From positions 682,001 to 746,000 of the forward strand of contig JACKEV010000008.1 of assembly GCA_020632795.1 (NCBI GenBank): a DNA stretch of 64,000 nt, given 5' to 3'. The translations under genes and the position numbers were made by a program. This DNA is from Alphaproteobacteria bacterium. GTDB taxonomy: Bacteria > Myxococcota_A > UBA796 > CAJQPC01. Numbering within the stretch: position 1 is the first letter of the stretch; each line of letters starts with the position of its first letter. The notes beneath the pieces are model-generated. The model saw only the letters and a list, made by a program, of their open reading frames with translations, did no database searches and was not told the origin of the DNA. Shown one piece after another: positions 1 through 8,271 of this stretch.

Positions 1-633
1 CGTCTCACCCGCGCCGGGCGGATCTCCGCGACCCTCAACGCCGTACGCGCCCACCTGGTCCTCCTCCAGCCCGAGCAGGCGCGGACCCTGGCCAGGCAGG
101 CCCGTGACCTGGCCGCCGATGCCCGGCTGTGCGCCGACGAGGCGATGGCGCTGCGCCTGCTGCGGGCGGTGGACAACATGCTGGGGGAGACCGCGCCGGA
201 CCTCGACCTGGTGGAGGAGATCGCCCTGCTGGGCAAGCCGGGGCGCACCGCCGAGGCCTGCCTGACCGAGGCTTTCATCGCCTGGCGCGGCGGGCATCCC
301 CAAGCCGCGGCCCTGGCTGCGCGCGCCCGCGACGGCTTCCTGGAGGCCCGGTGGTCCCCGTCGGCGATCTACGCAGACGCCCTGCGCTGGGCGTGCTGCA
401 AGGAGGGCGATGTCCACGGCATCATCGCTGGACTGTGTGCGATGGAGGAGGCCGGTATGCGGCTGGACGGGCTGGCCCTTCTGGCGAAGGCCGGCGCGAA
501 GATCTCGCTGCCCGGCGACCTGCTGGATGAGATTCTGTTCTCACACGAGGGCGGGGGTTCGCCATATCGGCGTGGAGCCCTGTCGGTCGACGACGCGCTC
601 CAGCTCCTCCGCAAAAACAGGAACCGATCATGA
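1..633 (+). CDS. Partial alpha-solenoid (TPR-like) protein, 5' end outside window
   Basis: The reading frame is open from the first base, so the start lies upstream and only about 210 C-terminal residues are seen. They are Ala/Leu/Arg-rich and look entirely helical. Pairs of amphipathic helices such as 'AEACLTEAFIAWRGGHPQAA' resemble degenerate TPR units, but no catalytic motif is visible. The stop overlaps the start of the next gene (ATGA, 630-633), which implies translational coupling and places it in the same operon as the SAVED-FGE gene. A scaffold or partner role is inference. The unseen N-terminus could hold the informative domain. Confidence 0.6.
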   Translation, partial: RLTRAGRISATLNAVRAHLVLLQPEQARTLARQARDLAADARLCADEAMALRLLRAVDNMLGETAPDLDLVEEIALLGKPGRTAEACLTEAFIAWRGGHPQAAALAARARDGFLEARWSPSAIYADALRWACCKEGDVHGIIAGLCAMEEAGMRLDGLALLAKAGAKISLPGDLLDEILFSHEGGGSPYRRGALSVDDALQLLRKNRNRS

Positions 634-1460
634 ACACACCCTCGCGTCGCAACCTCTTCTCTCCGCTGAACATCGCCCTGCAGGTCGGCGCCCTGGAGCT
701 GGGGGCCGACCCGGAGCCCGCCTGGACCTCCACGGGGGACGGCTTCACCCCTGCCACGGACGCCGGCACCGCCGAGTACAAGGTGGGCAGCCAGCTCGCG
801 GCGATCGGTCACACCGACGCGCCGTCCAGCCACACCCTGTATGAGCACCTCATGCTCGTGGACACCCCGGCGACCGGCTACGCGGTCTACCCCGCTCAGG
901 CCCCTCGGCTCCCCGGCGCCAGCCCCTCCGACGTGGACGTCGTCGAGCGCGGCACCCAGTACGCCAACGCGAGCGCGTTCATCGCCAACGTGCGGGGCGA
1001 CCTGGGGCTGGGGTCGACGGACTCGGCCACCTACGCCCGCGCGGCCGTGCGACGCTTCGAGGTCGACGACGTCTCCGATCTGGCGAACGATCTGTCCGAG
1101 GTCTCCCCGGCCAGCCTGGCCATCTCCAAGCTGGTGGGCAAGGACGCCGAGGACAACGTCGTGATCGGCTGGGTGTACACCGAGACGGCCACCACGGTGG
1201 GCTCCAAGGCGGTCAAGCAGGTCCACCAGTTCATCCCGCCGCAGCTGCTGCTGCCCCCCAACGAGGGCCTGGTCATCAAGGACTTCGACAACACCAGCAG
1301 TTGGGATCTCCAGGACCTGGTCAATGAGAAGGTGCAGGTGGGCTGGCAGTACTCGCGCTGTCTGTGCTGGTACGAGGAGATCGACTCGCAGGGCGAGCTG
1401 GCGAGCGCGGGCATGCCCTCGGCGCCTGCGACCCCCGACGGCGTCTCAGACTGGACCTGA
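630..1460 (+). CDS. Protein of unknown function next to SAVED-FGE, 276 aa
   Basis: I do not recognise the family. The protein has no signal peptide or membrane helix. It has a mixed alpha/beta look and an acidic, Ser/Ala/Pro-rich C-terminal tail of about 25 residues. The only two cysteines form a C-x-C near residue 246 ('SRCLCWYEE'). Short beta-like stretches such as 'VIGWVYTETATTVG' suggest one globular domain. It starts inside the stop of the preceding gene and ends 5 bases before the SAVED-FGE start, so all three are probably co-translated. By analogy with CalpL/CalpT and Craspase/Csx30 loci, the neighbour of a cyclic-nucleotide-controlled effector can be its partner or target. That is inference only. 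Confidence 0.7.
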   Translation: MNTPSRRNLFSPLNIALQVGALELGADPEPAWTSTGDGFTPATDAGTAEYKVGSQLAAIGHTDAPSSHTLYEHLMLVDTPATGYAVYPAQAPRLPGASPSDVDVVERGTQYANASAFIANVRGDLGLGSTDSATYARAAVRRFEVDDVSDLANDLSEVSPASLAISKLVGKDAEDNVVIGWVYTETATTVGSKAVKQVHQFIPPQLLLPPNEGLVIKDFDNTSSWDLQDLVNEKVQVGWQYSRCLCWYEEIDSQGELASAGMPSAPATPDGVSDWT

Positions 1461-1465
1461 GCCCC

Positions 1466-3100
1466 ATGACCGCACAGACCCTTAGGCCCTGGCTCGCGCT
1501 CAGCCTGATCGGCTGGGTGCAGGGCCGGCGCTCTGAGCTGGACCCCGAGCAGATCGAGGACGCCATCCGCCAACAGGGCGGGGTGTTGGAGGGGCCGATC
1601 CATGAGATCGACCTCTCTCAAGATGGCATCGCATACGGAGACTGGGACCACGCCCGGCACCTGCTCCGGGAGCGCCTGGCCCCGTTCGAGGCGCGCATGC
1701 GCGCGGCCCGTGGGCACGGGATCGGCGTGTTCGGCTTCGCGTCGATCCCTCAGCTCGCGGACCTGGGGGGGCTGCTGGGCAACGAGCGGTCGCGCATTCG
1801 GGTCTTTCCCCGGCATCACGACACGACCCGGGGGCTGCGCTGGCTGGCGTCCACCGCCGACGCGGCGCCCTACGACCCCGCCGAGCCCGTGGGCGAGGTG
1901 CGCGGTCACCGGGACATCGCTCTGATCGTCGAGGTCAGCGGGCAGGTCCGCGTGGCCGATGTGGTCGAGGTCATGGAGGAGCAGGGGCTGGCGTTCGATG
2001 CCTGGCGGCTGCGGGCGCCGCGCCTCGGGTACGAGGTGCTCGAACACGAGGGGCAGCTCCGCGCCTTCGTGAGGGCCTACCAGGAGGCCGCTCGTCTGGT
2101 CCATGAGGGCGCCGGGGCTCCGCGCGCCCGTCTGCATCTCTTTTCGTTTGTGCCGATCCCCGTCGCCATCGAGCTGGGTCGCCAGCTCCCCCGGGGGCTG
2201 TTCGAGCAGATCAACCTCTACGAGTTCACGGAGGGGCGCTACACGTTCGCCTTCGATCTGTGCCAGGTCCCTGAGCCTCCGGTCGGCTCTCCTGCGGGCA
2301 TCAACCCACAGAGCCGGCGGGTGTTCCTCGCGACCAACGCCCCCATGCCGTTCCGCTTCGTCCAGGGCGGTCGGCCGCGCGTGGGCCGGCTTGAGCGCGG
2401 GCTGCTCCCCTGGATGGTCCCGCAGCGTTCGGTCCTGGTGGAGTCCATCTTTGTCGCCGAGACGCCGGTGACGCAGGCGCAGTGGGAGGCGGTGCGCCGA
2501 TCGGGCTGGGGGGAGCTGCCGGAGAACCCCTCCACCCACCAGGACCCGCGCTGCCCCGTGACCAACGTGACCTGGTGGGACGCCTTGCGCTTCGCCAACG
2601 CGCTCTCCCAGCTGGAGGGGCTCGCCCCCGCGTACGCCCTTGAGGGCGACGAGGCCCGCCTGACCGGAGCACGAGGCTTCCGACTCCCCCTGGAGGTGGA
2701 GTGGGAGCACGCCAGCAGCAGCGCCCGCGAGCATGAGGCGTCCCCCACGCCGCAGGCCTGGACGGCGCTGGATGCCCCACCCCACCCCCAGCCTGTGGGG
2801 GCGAAGTCCCCGAACGCGCGTGGTCTGTACGATATGCAGGGCAACGTCTGGGAGTGGTGTCAGGACGCCTGGGACCCCGGCGCCTACGCCCGCTGGGGAC
2901 GAGGCCCCCAGGTGAGGTCTGTCCCCGGGGAGCTGCTGTGCGACGGCGTGCCGGTTTCGCGCTCGAGCCACACCGCCCGGGTGGTCCGGGGCGGCTGCTG
3001 GGACCAGGAGCCCTGCTTCGCCCACCCGGCCGTGCGCCTGTTCGGGGAGGCCGACGAGGCGAACGCGGGGCGGGGCTTTCGTCTGGTGCTCGCGCCGTAG
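1466..3100 (+). CDS. SAVED sensor fused to FGE-like (SUMF1-type) domain
   Basis: This 544-residue protein has two recognisable halves. Residues about 100-260 match SAVED, the cyclic-oligonucleotide sensor of CBASS and type III CRISPR effectors. The signature spans 224-254: 'HLFSFVPIPVAIELG' followed by 'INLYEF'. Residues about 295-544 match the formylglycine-generating-enzyme fold: PVTQAQW at 334-340, a WWDA...RLPLEVEWE segment, GNVWEW at 459-464, RVVRGGCW around 504-512 and a terminal GFRL. The paired cysteines of catalytic FGE are not at their usual spacing (here Cys511 and Cys517), so an FGE-like binding or effector role is as likely as catalysis. ATG 1466 is chosen because it follows the previous stop by 5 bases. 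An upstream ATG at 1364 would overlap that gene by about 100 bases. Confidence 0.85.
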   Translation: MTAQTLRPWLALSLIGWVQGRRSELDPEQIEDAIRQQGGVLEGPIHEIDLSQDGIAYGDWDHARHLLRERLAPFEARMRAARGHGIGVFGFASIPQLADLGGLLGNERSRIRVFPRHHDTTRGLRWLASTADAAPYDPAEPVGEVRGHRDIALIVEVSGQVRVADVVEVMEEQGLAFDAWRLRAPRLGYEVLEHEGQLRAFVRAYQEAARLVHEGAGAPRARLHLFSFVPIPVAIELGRQLPRGLFEQINLYEFTEGRYTFAFDLCQVPEPPVGSPAGINPQSRRVFLATNAPMPFRFVQGGRPRVGRLERGLLPWMVPQRSVLVESIFVAETPVTQAQWEAVRRSGWGELPENPSTHQDPRCPVTNVTWWDALRFANALSQLEGLAPAYALEGDEARLTGARGFRLPLEVEWEHASSSAREHEASPTPQAWTALDAPPHPQPVGAKSPNARGLYDMQGNVWEWCQDAWDPGAYARWGRGPQVRSVPGELLCDGVPVSRSSHTARVVRGGCWDQEPCFAHPAVRLFGEADEANAGRGFRLVLAP

Positions 3101-3191
3101 AGAAAAAAGCGTCACAGATCGGACACGCCCGCCATTTCAGGGTACAGGCGCTCATCGACGCTACCACACACCGAGGGACACACCCGACACC
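3101..3191 (+). promoter_or_regulatory. Intergenic leader before cmr1
   Basis: These 91 bases separate the SAVED-FGE stop from cmr1 and break the otherwise overlapping gene chain. The segment begins with an A-rich patch (AGAAAAAAGCG) and is less GC-rich than its surroundings. No convincing -35/-10 pair or terminator hairpin is visible. It could carry an internal promoter separating the sensor genes from the cmr operon, or simply be a read-through spacer. Confidence 0.25.
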
Positions 3192-4445
3192 ATGCCTGAC
3201 ACTGTATCCCGACCGCGCTGGCGGCTCCGGCTCCGGCTGCTCACGCCGGCCTACGTCGGCGGCGCCCGCCCCCGCAGGGTGGACCCCCACACGCCGCTGC
3301 GCCCGCCCTCGCTCCGCGGGGTGTGGCGGCAGTGGTTCCGCTACGCCGCCGCGGCGGCCCTCAAGCCCGGCCCCGGCTTTGACCGGGAGGCGGCCCTGCA
3401 GGCGCTGTGGACGATGGAGGCGTCGCTGTTCGGCTCCACGGAGGGGGGCTCCCGGCTGCTGGTGGGTCACCCGCTCGGCGGGGAGATCACCCAGCGACCG
3501 AGCCCCGACCGCAGGCAGTGGGCCGGCCTGCGCTACCTGGGCTACGGCATCTTCGACGGCCCCGGCCCGGATCCGCAGGCCGTGGAGACCCCGGAGGGAT
3601 CGCTCATCACCCTGCCCCTCGGGCTGCACCGGGAGGCGGCCGACGGCCCGCTGGCGCGCGCGCTCGCGGCGACCCTGTGGCTCTGGGGGCACTTCGGCGG
3701 GGTCGGCGCGCGCGCCCGACGCGGCTGGGGCAGCGTGGAGATCGTCGACCTGGGCGGGCTCCCCTGGAGCGGCCCGCCGCTCCAGCCCTTCGCGGACCGC
3801 AAGGCGCTGCTGAACGGGCTGCTCCAGGGTCTGGATCAGGCCACCCTGGTGTTCCGCGAGCTGGCCCGCGCGCAGGGCTTCCCGGTGCACCCCGCGTCCC
3901 GTGCGCTGCCCGAGCTGCGGAGCCTCGACGGCATCGCCACGCTTAGGGCTCTGCCCACGACGTTCGAGCACCCCTTCGACGCCCTGGACTTCGCCGGTCG
4001 GCTGTTCCAGGACTTCCGGTCCACCCTGCGGCGGCAGGATCAGGGTCTGCCGCCGCTGCCCGACTACACCGAGGTCAAGGACGCGCTGCGCGGCCAGCCC
4101 GGCGCGCCGGCCTCGGTGGACCGCGCCGCGTTCGGCCTGCCGCTGCCGTTCTACTTCCGCTCCCTGAACGGCGCGAAGACGGTGGTGGTCCCTCGGGCCC
4201 GGCACGACGGAAAGCCCGCTGATCGCCTGCCTTCGCCGCTGCTCTTCCGGGTTCACCGCCTTGAGCGGGATCGCTTCGTGGTCACCCTGGTCGACCTGGC
4301 GAGCGCCGCCAGCGCCAGCCACCTCACCGGGCTCCAGCCCCAGCTCAACAACAAGCGGGCGACCATCCCCGCCCCGGACGGGGCGCTGGTGAAGGAGTTC
4401 CTGGCCTGGGCCGGCCAGGAGACCCACCGACGGAGGGCACGATGA
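3192..4445 (+). CDS. cmr1: Type III-B CRISPR RAMP protein Cmr1
   Basis: Cmr1 sits at the head of the Cmr ribonucleoprotein and contacts the 3' end of the crRNA-target duplex. This 417-residue protein opens with the RAMP signature: 'RLRLLTPAYVGGARPR', then 'PSLRGVWRQWFRYAA'. It carries a glycine-rich loop, 'VGARARRGWGSVEIV', near residues 171-185. Length and layout fit Cmr1 rather than Cmr4 or Cmr6. It is first in a six-gene operon whose order (cmr1, cas10, cmr3-6) is the standard III-B order. Its stop overlaps the cas10 start by four bases (ATGA). Confidence 0.92.
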   Translation: MPDTVSRPRWRLRLRLLTPAYVGGARPRRVDPHTPLRPPSLRGVWRQWFRYAAAAALKPGPGFDREAALQALWTMEASLFGSTEGGSRLLVGHPLGGEITQRPSPDRRQWAGLRYLGYGIFDGPGPDPQAVETPEGSLITLPLGLHREAADGPLARALAATLWLWGHFGGVGARARRGWGSVEIVDLGGLPWSGPPLQPFADRKALLNGLLQGLDQATLVFRELARAQGFPVHPASRALPELRSLDGIATLRALPTTFEHPFDALDFAGRLFQDFRSTLRRQDQGLPPLPDYTEVKDALRGQPGAPASVDRAAFGLPLPFYFRSLNGAKTVVVPRARHDGKPADRLPSPLLFRVHRLERDRFVVTLVDLASAASASHLTGLQPQLNNKRATIPAPDGALVKEFLAWAGQETHRRRAR

Positions 4446-7174
4446 CACGGGACGAGAGGTTCTGGCGCCTCAAGGCCACCGCGCTCCTGCTCCCCACCCC
4501 CCTGGCGGGGCTTGACCCCGATGGGGAGCCGCCGCGCGCAGACCGGGTGCGCGAGCGCTTCGGGCTGCCGACGCTCACGGACGACGAGCGGCGCCTCCTC
4601 GAGGGGTGTCACCGGGACGCCACCGCCGCGCAGCTCGGGCGGCCGGACGCTGGGGGCGTGACGCGGGAGAGCCGGCTGCTCCACCCGCTCTCCGCCGCTC
4701 GAGACGACGCCGCTGAGCCGGTGCGGCTGGACGACGCCTCGCAGGCTTGGGAGGCCTGGCTCCCCGCGCTGCCGGTCGACCCCTCCGACCCGGTGCGCTA
4801 TCGGCGCTTGTGGCGCGCGTTCGTCGACCCGCCGGACGGCCCGCTGCGGGGCCTGGTACACAGCCCCCGGATGCCCGACCACACCGTCTGGGCCCAGCGC
4901 TCGCTGGCGGCGGCCCTGGTCGGGGCCCGCCTGGGCAGCGGGGACGCTGCGCTGGTGCTGCTCTCCGTCGGCCCGGTCCAGGCGCTCATCGAGGCCAGCC
5001 GCCGCACCAACGATCTGTGGGGGGGCAGCTACCTGATGTCCTTCCTCTCCGCACAGATGCTCTGCGCGCTGGCCCGGAGGCTGGGACCGGACGCGGTGGT
5101 GACGCCGTGGCCCGCAGGGCTGGCCCTGGTCGACCACCTGCTGGAGATGGGCCCCAGCCCCTCGAAGTCCTCGCTGGTGCAGCCCGCGCTGCCCGCGAAG
5201 GTGATGGCGATCGTGCCGGATGCTGAGGCAGACGCCCTCGCTGCAGAGGCGCTGCGCGCGGCCAGCGACACCTGGCAGGACATCGGGCGGTCTGTGCGGG
5301 ATGGTTTGGGGGGCCTCCTCCGGGACGCCGATCCGCAGCTGAAGTCCATCTGGACCACCCAGCTCGACGCCTTCCTGGAGCGCACCGCCGCCGTCATCCC
5401 CTGGGCGTCCGACCCGGCCGCCGTGGGCGCGCGCCTGAGCGCGCTGGGGTGGCCTGCGCCCAAGCCCCTCTCCACCGCCGGGGAGGGCTACGGGCCCAGC
5501 TCCGGGCTGCTGTGGCAGGCCCGCTCCGGCGCGAGCCGCAGCATCCTGCCCCGCTCCTGCCCCAGCGAACCCCGCCCCAAGTGCACCGTGTGCGGACGGC
5601 GCGACCAGCTCGGGCCGGCCCTGGGGGAGGATCACCAGCGACGCCGGGGCTACGAGCTGTGGGCACACCGGCGGTGGTGGAGCACCCGGTCGGACGAGGA
5701 GCGGGAGTCTGTCTCGCTGAGCGATGGCGAGGCCCTCTGCGCGGTGTGTCTCACCAAGCGCTTCGCCCCGGAGCACTACTTCGGTCGGCCGGACGGGCCG
5801 CTGGGTTTGGACTGGGTCGGCTCGCCGCAAGAGGACCGCCCCCTCCTGCGCTTCCCGTCGGTCTCGTCGGTGGCCTGCGCCCCGTTCAGGCTCCTGATGA
5901 CCCAAGCGCGGGTCCGGCGCGGGGTGCTGCAGGACTGGCAGGCGCTCTCCCCGGAGGCGGAGCAGGCCCGGCAGCAGGATCTGAGCCAGAAGACCCGCGC
6001 GTGGACCGGGCAGCTGAACCGGCTGTTGGCCCGGGACGCCTTGAACTTCACGCCGCCGGGCAACGGGCTCCCCGGCCTGGGCCCCGTGGGGCGCTTTGAC
6101 GACGGGCCGCTGGACGTCGACGGCGCCTGGTGTGACGACGACGCCTATGTGCCCGAGCGACTGTGGCGGGACTACCGGGGGCGCCCGGTCCCTGAAGAAG
6201 ACCCGAACTACCAACGGGTGAGGGAACTCGTCCCCGAGGCGGGCAGGTCCTGGCGGTCGGTCCGGGAGGCCCTCGGCTGCGCGCCGTCCCCCTACTACGC
6301 GGTGCTCTACCTGGACGGCGATCAGATGAGCCTGTGGCTCAACGGCGCCCACGAACGGACCCCGAAGGTGGGCGAGGTGTGGGGCGGCCCGCCGCTGCCT
6401 GCAGACGAAGCCGACGCCCCCCGCCCCGTGTATCCCGCCCTCCAGGGGGAGCTCTCCCGGCGACTGTGTCGCCTCGCAGCCGGCGATGTCGCGGAGCGGG
6501 TCCACGGGCACCTCGGCCGCCTGGTCTACTGCGGCGGCGACGATGTGGTGGCGCTCCTGCCCCTGCAGACGTCCCTGCGCTGTGCCTGGTCGCTCGTGAA
6601 GCTCCTCCAGAGCCGGCAGCGCCTGGGTCCCAAGGTCACCGCCAGCGCCGGGCTGGCCATCGTGCACATGCGCGATCCTCTGGGGCTGGCCATCCAGCAG
6701 GCCCGCGACGCGGAGCAGCGGGCCAAGAAGACCCGGAATCGCCTCTGTGTCACCTTGTCGCCGCGCTCCGGGGCGCCGCTGGAGGTGGCGCTGCCCTGGC
6801 TGCGGGATGCGTCCGGGATCAAGATGGTCCCCGCGCTGCTGGAGCTGCTCGCGACGCCGGATCCCGAGGCGCCTGGCGAGCACGCCGTCAACCTGCGGCT
6901 GATCGACGCCCTGCGCCGGGAGGCGCCAGTGCTGGCCGCGCTGCCCGCCGGGGCGATCCGGAGTCGCCTGGACCGCCTGCTTCGCACAGCGGGCGCGAAG
7001 AGTCTGGAGTCCATCATGGGGCCTGTCCCCGAGGAGCAAGGGGCGCAGGCCGGCTGGCTGGAGGATCTGATACAGACCCTGCTCCTGGTCCGCTTCCTGG
7101 CCCGTGAGGAGCACGGCGTCCCGACCCGGGCCCTGCTCGACGCGCTGCCCGCCGCCCCGGAGCCGCTGCCATGA
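4442..7174 (+). CDS. cas10: Cas10/Cmr2, type III-B large subunit, HD motif missing
   Basis: This 910-residue large subunit makes cyclic oligoadenylate when the Cmr complex binds target RNA. The second palm domain carries an intact 'YCGGDDVVALLP' with GGDD at 698-701. The first palm motif is 'YYAVLYLDGDQMSLWL' with D-G-D at 625-627. Between the palms a zinc ribbon uses Cys381, Cys384, Cys433 and Cys436. At the N-terminus, the place where Cmr2 proteins read 'LLHDPP' reads 'KATALLLPTPLAG' (about residues 11-23). The His-Asp pair is therefore absent and no HD DNase activity is expected. It overlaps cmr1 upstream and cmr3 downstream by four bases each. Cyclase-on, DNase-off is inferred from these motifs. 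Confidence 0.95.
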   Translation: MTRDERFWRLKATALLLPTPLAGLDPDGEPPRADRVRERFGLPTLTDDERRLLEGCHRDATAAQLGRPDAGGVTRESRLLHPLSAARDDAAEPVRLDDASQAWEAWLPALPVDPSDPVRYRRLWRAFVDPPDGPLRGLVHSPRMPDHTVWAQRSLAAALVGARLGSGDAALVLLSVGPVQALIEASRRTNDLWGGSYLMSFLSAQMLCALARRLGPDAVVTPWPAGLALVDHLLEMGPSPSKSSLVQPALPAKVMAIVPDAEADALAAEALRAASDTWQDIGRSVRDGLGGLLRDADPQLKSIWTTQLDAFLERTAAVIPWASDPAAVGARLSALGWPAPKPLSTAGEGYGPSSGLLWQARSGASRSILPRSCPSEPRPKCTVCGRRDQLGPALGEDHQRRRGYELWAHRRWWSTRSDEERESVSLSDGEALCAVCLTKRFAPEHYFGRPDGPLGLDWVGSPQEDRPLLRFPSVSSVACAPFRLLMTQARVRRGVLQDWQALSPEAEQARQQDLSQKTRAWTGQLNRLLARDALNFTPPGNGLPGLGPVGRFDDGPLDVDGAWCDDDAYVPERLWRDYRGRPVPEEDPNYQRVRELVPEAGRSWRSVREALGCAPSPYYAVLYLDGDQMSLWLNGAHERTPKVGEVWGGPPLPADEADAPRPVYPALQGELSRRLCRLAAGDVAERVHGHLGRLVYCGGDDVVALLPLQTSLRCAWSLVKLLQSRQRLGPKVTASAGLAIVHMRDPLGLAIQQARDAEQRAKKTRNRLCVTLSPRSGAPLEVALPWLRDASGIKMVPALLELLATPDPEAPGEHAVNLRLIDALRREAPVLAALPAGAIRSRLDRLLRTAGAKSLESIMGPVPEEQGAQAGWLEDLIQTLLLVRFLAREEHGVPTRALLDALPAAPEPLP

Positions 7175-8271
7175 CCGCCTTCACCCTGGCCTTTGAGCCC
7201 CTCGACCTGCTGATGTTCCGCGACCATCGGCCCTTCGACGCCGGGCTGTCCGTGAACGCAAAGGGGCGGATGCCCTCGCCCGGCACCCTGTACGGCGCGG
7301 TGCGCAGCGCGCTGATGCGGCGCGCGGGGGCCGACTTCCGCCAGTACCCGGACTTCGGGCTGACCTTTGACGTGCGGGGCTGGCTCGGGGACGGGCGGGG
7401 CCCCGGCTCGCTTCGGCTGCGGGGACCACTGCTGGTGCGGGGGATCGGTGAGGCGATCGAGCCGGTGTTCCCGGCTCCCCAGGACCACGCCATGCCCCTG
7501 CGTGTGGCCTGGGCCGGGCAGGGGCTGCGCTTCCCCTCCGAAGAAGGCTCCTCGCCCGTCCTCGGCTCCCGCATCCCCTGGCCCCGCGAGCCCTGGCGCT
7601 TCAACAAGGCCAGCAGCCTGGACCTCCTCGACCTCGCTGGCGCTCAGGCCTGGCTGGCCGGGGGCTGGGGCGCCGTCGCCGAGGACAACCAGCACGAACG
7701 CGACGCGCTCCTGGAATCGGAGATCCGCATCGGCATCGCCCGGGACACCTCGCGCCGCGTCGTCGCGGAGTCGATGTTCTACCGTGTGGAGAAGTGGCGC
7801 TTCCACAAAGGCTGCGGGCTGGCCGTGGAGGTCGACGCCCGTGATGAGGCGCAGGAGCAGGCGCTGCTCGCGTTGGACGGCGCGCAGGTTCCTCTGGGCG
7901 GCAAGGGGCACCTCGCCCGCGTCGCTGTCACGACGGCACCCTTGCTGGGCCGCGTGCAGCGCCCACTATGCACGGATGGGCGCGCTCGCGCGTGGCTGCT
8001 CACCCCGCTGGTGCTCGGCGAAGACGGGCTCGCGCTGCCCCCGGGCTGCACGCTGTCGGCGCTGTTCACCACAGACGAGCTGCCCACGGGCGGCTTCGAC
8101 ATCGCCCGGCGGCGCCCCCGCTCCCTGCACGCCACCCTGCCGGCCGGCACGGTGATCGACCTGGAGGGCGTCGACGACCCCGCAGCGCTCGCCCGCTGGA
8201 CCTGGGGGCAGGCCCCCCATCACGCCTGCGCCGGGCATGGCCTCACCTTGATCGGAGGATGGACACCTTGA
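7171..8271 (+). CDS. cmr3: Type III-B CRISPR RAMP protein Cmr3
   Basis: Cmr3 pairs with Cas10 and holds the 5' handle of the crRNA. The 366-residue product starts with the family signature 'FEPLDLLMFRDHRPFDAG', followed by 'PSPGTLYGAVRSALMRR'. Near the end a glycine-bearing 'PTGGFDIARRRPRSLHA' resembles the Cmr3 C-terminal loop. Length is normal for Cmr3. It starts inside the cas10 stop (ATGA), and its own stop overlaps the start region of cmr4, so the subunits should be translated in balance. Confidence 0.93.
   Translation: MTAFTLAFEPLDLLMFRDHRPFDAGLSVNAKGRMPSPGTLYGAVRSALMRRAGADFRQYPDFGLTFDVRGWLGDGRGPGSLRLRGPLLVRGIGEAIEPVFPAPQDHAMPLRVAWAGQGLRFPSEEGSSPVLGSRIPWPREPWRFNKASSLDLLDLAGAQAWLAGGWGAVAEDNQHERDALLESEIRIGIARDTSRRVVAESMFYRVEKWRFHKGCGLAVEVDARDEAQEQALLALDGAQVPLGGKGHLARVAVTTAPLLGRVQRPLCTDGRARAWLLTPLVLGEDGLALPPGCTLSALFTTDELPTGGFDIARRRPRSLHATLPAGTVIDLEGVDDPAALARWTWGQAPHHACAGHGLTLIGGWTP

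Noticed and set aside
1364..1465. Upstream ATG 1364 as the SAVED-FGE start
   Set aside because: It would overlap the preceding gene by about 100 bases and add an Arg-rich stretch with no similarity to SAVED proteins; ATG 1466 is directly after the previous stop.
4442..7174. C-P-S-E-P-R in Cas10 considered as an FGE target (C-x-P-x-R) for the neighbouring FGE-like domain
   Set aside because: The spacing does not match C-x-P-x-R; the residues lie beside the Cas10 zinc ribbon, and no other locus protein carries the motif.
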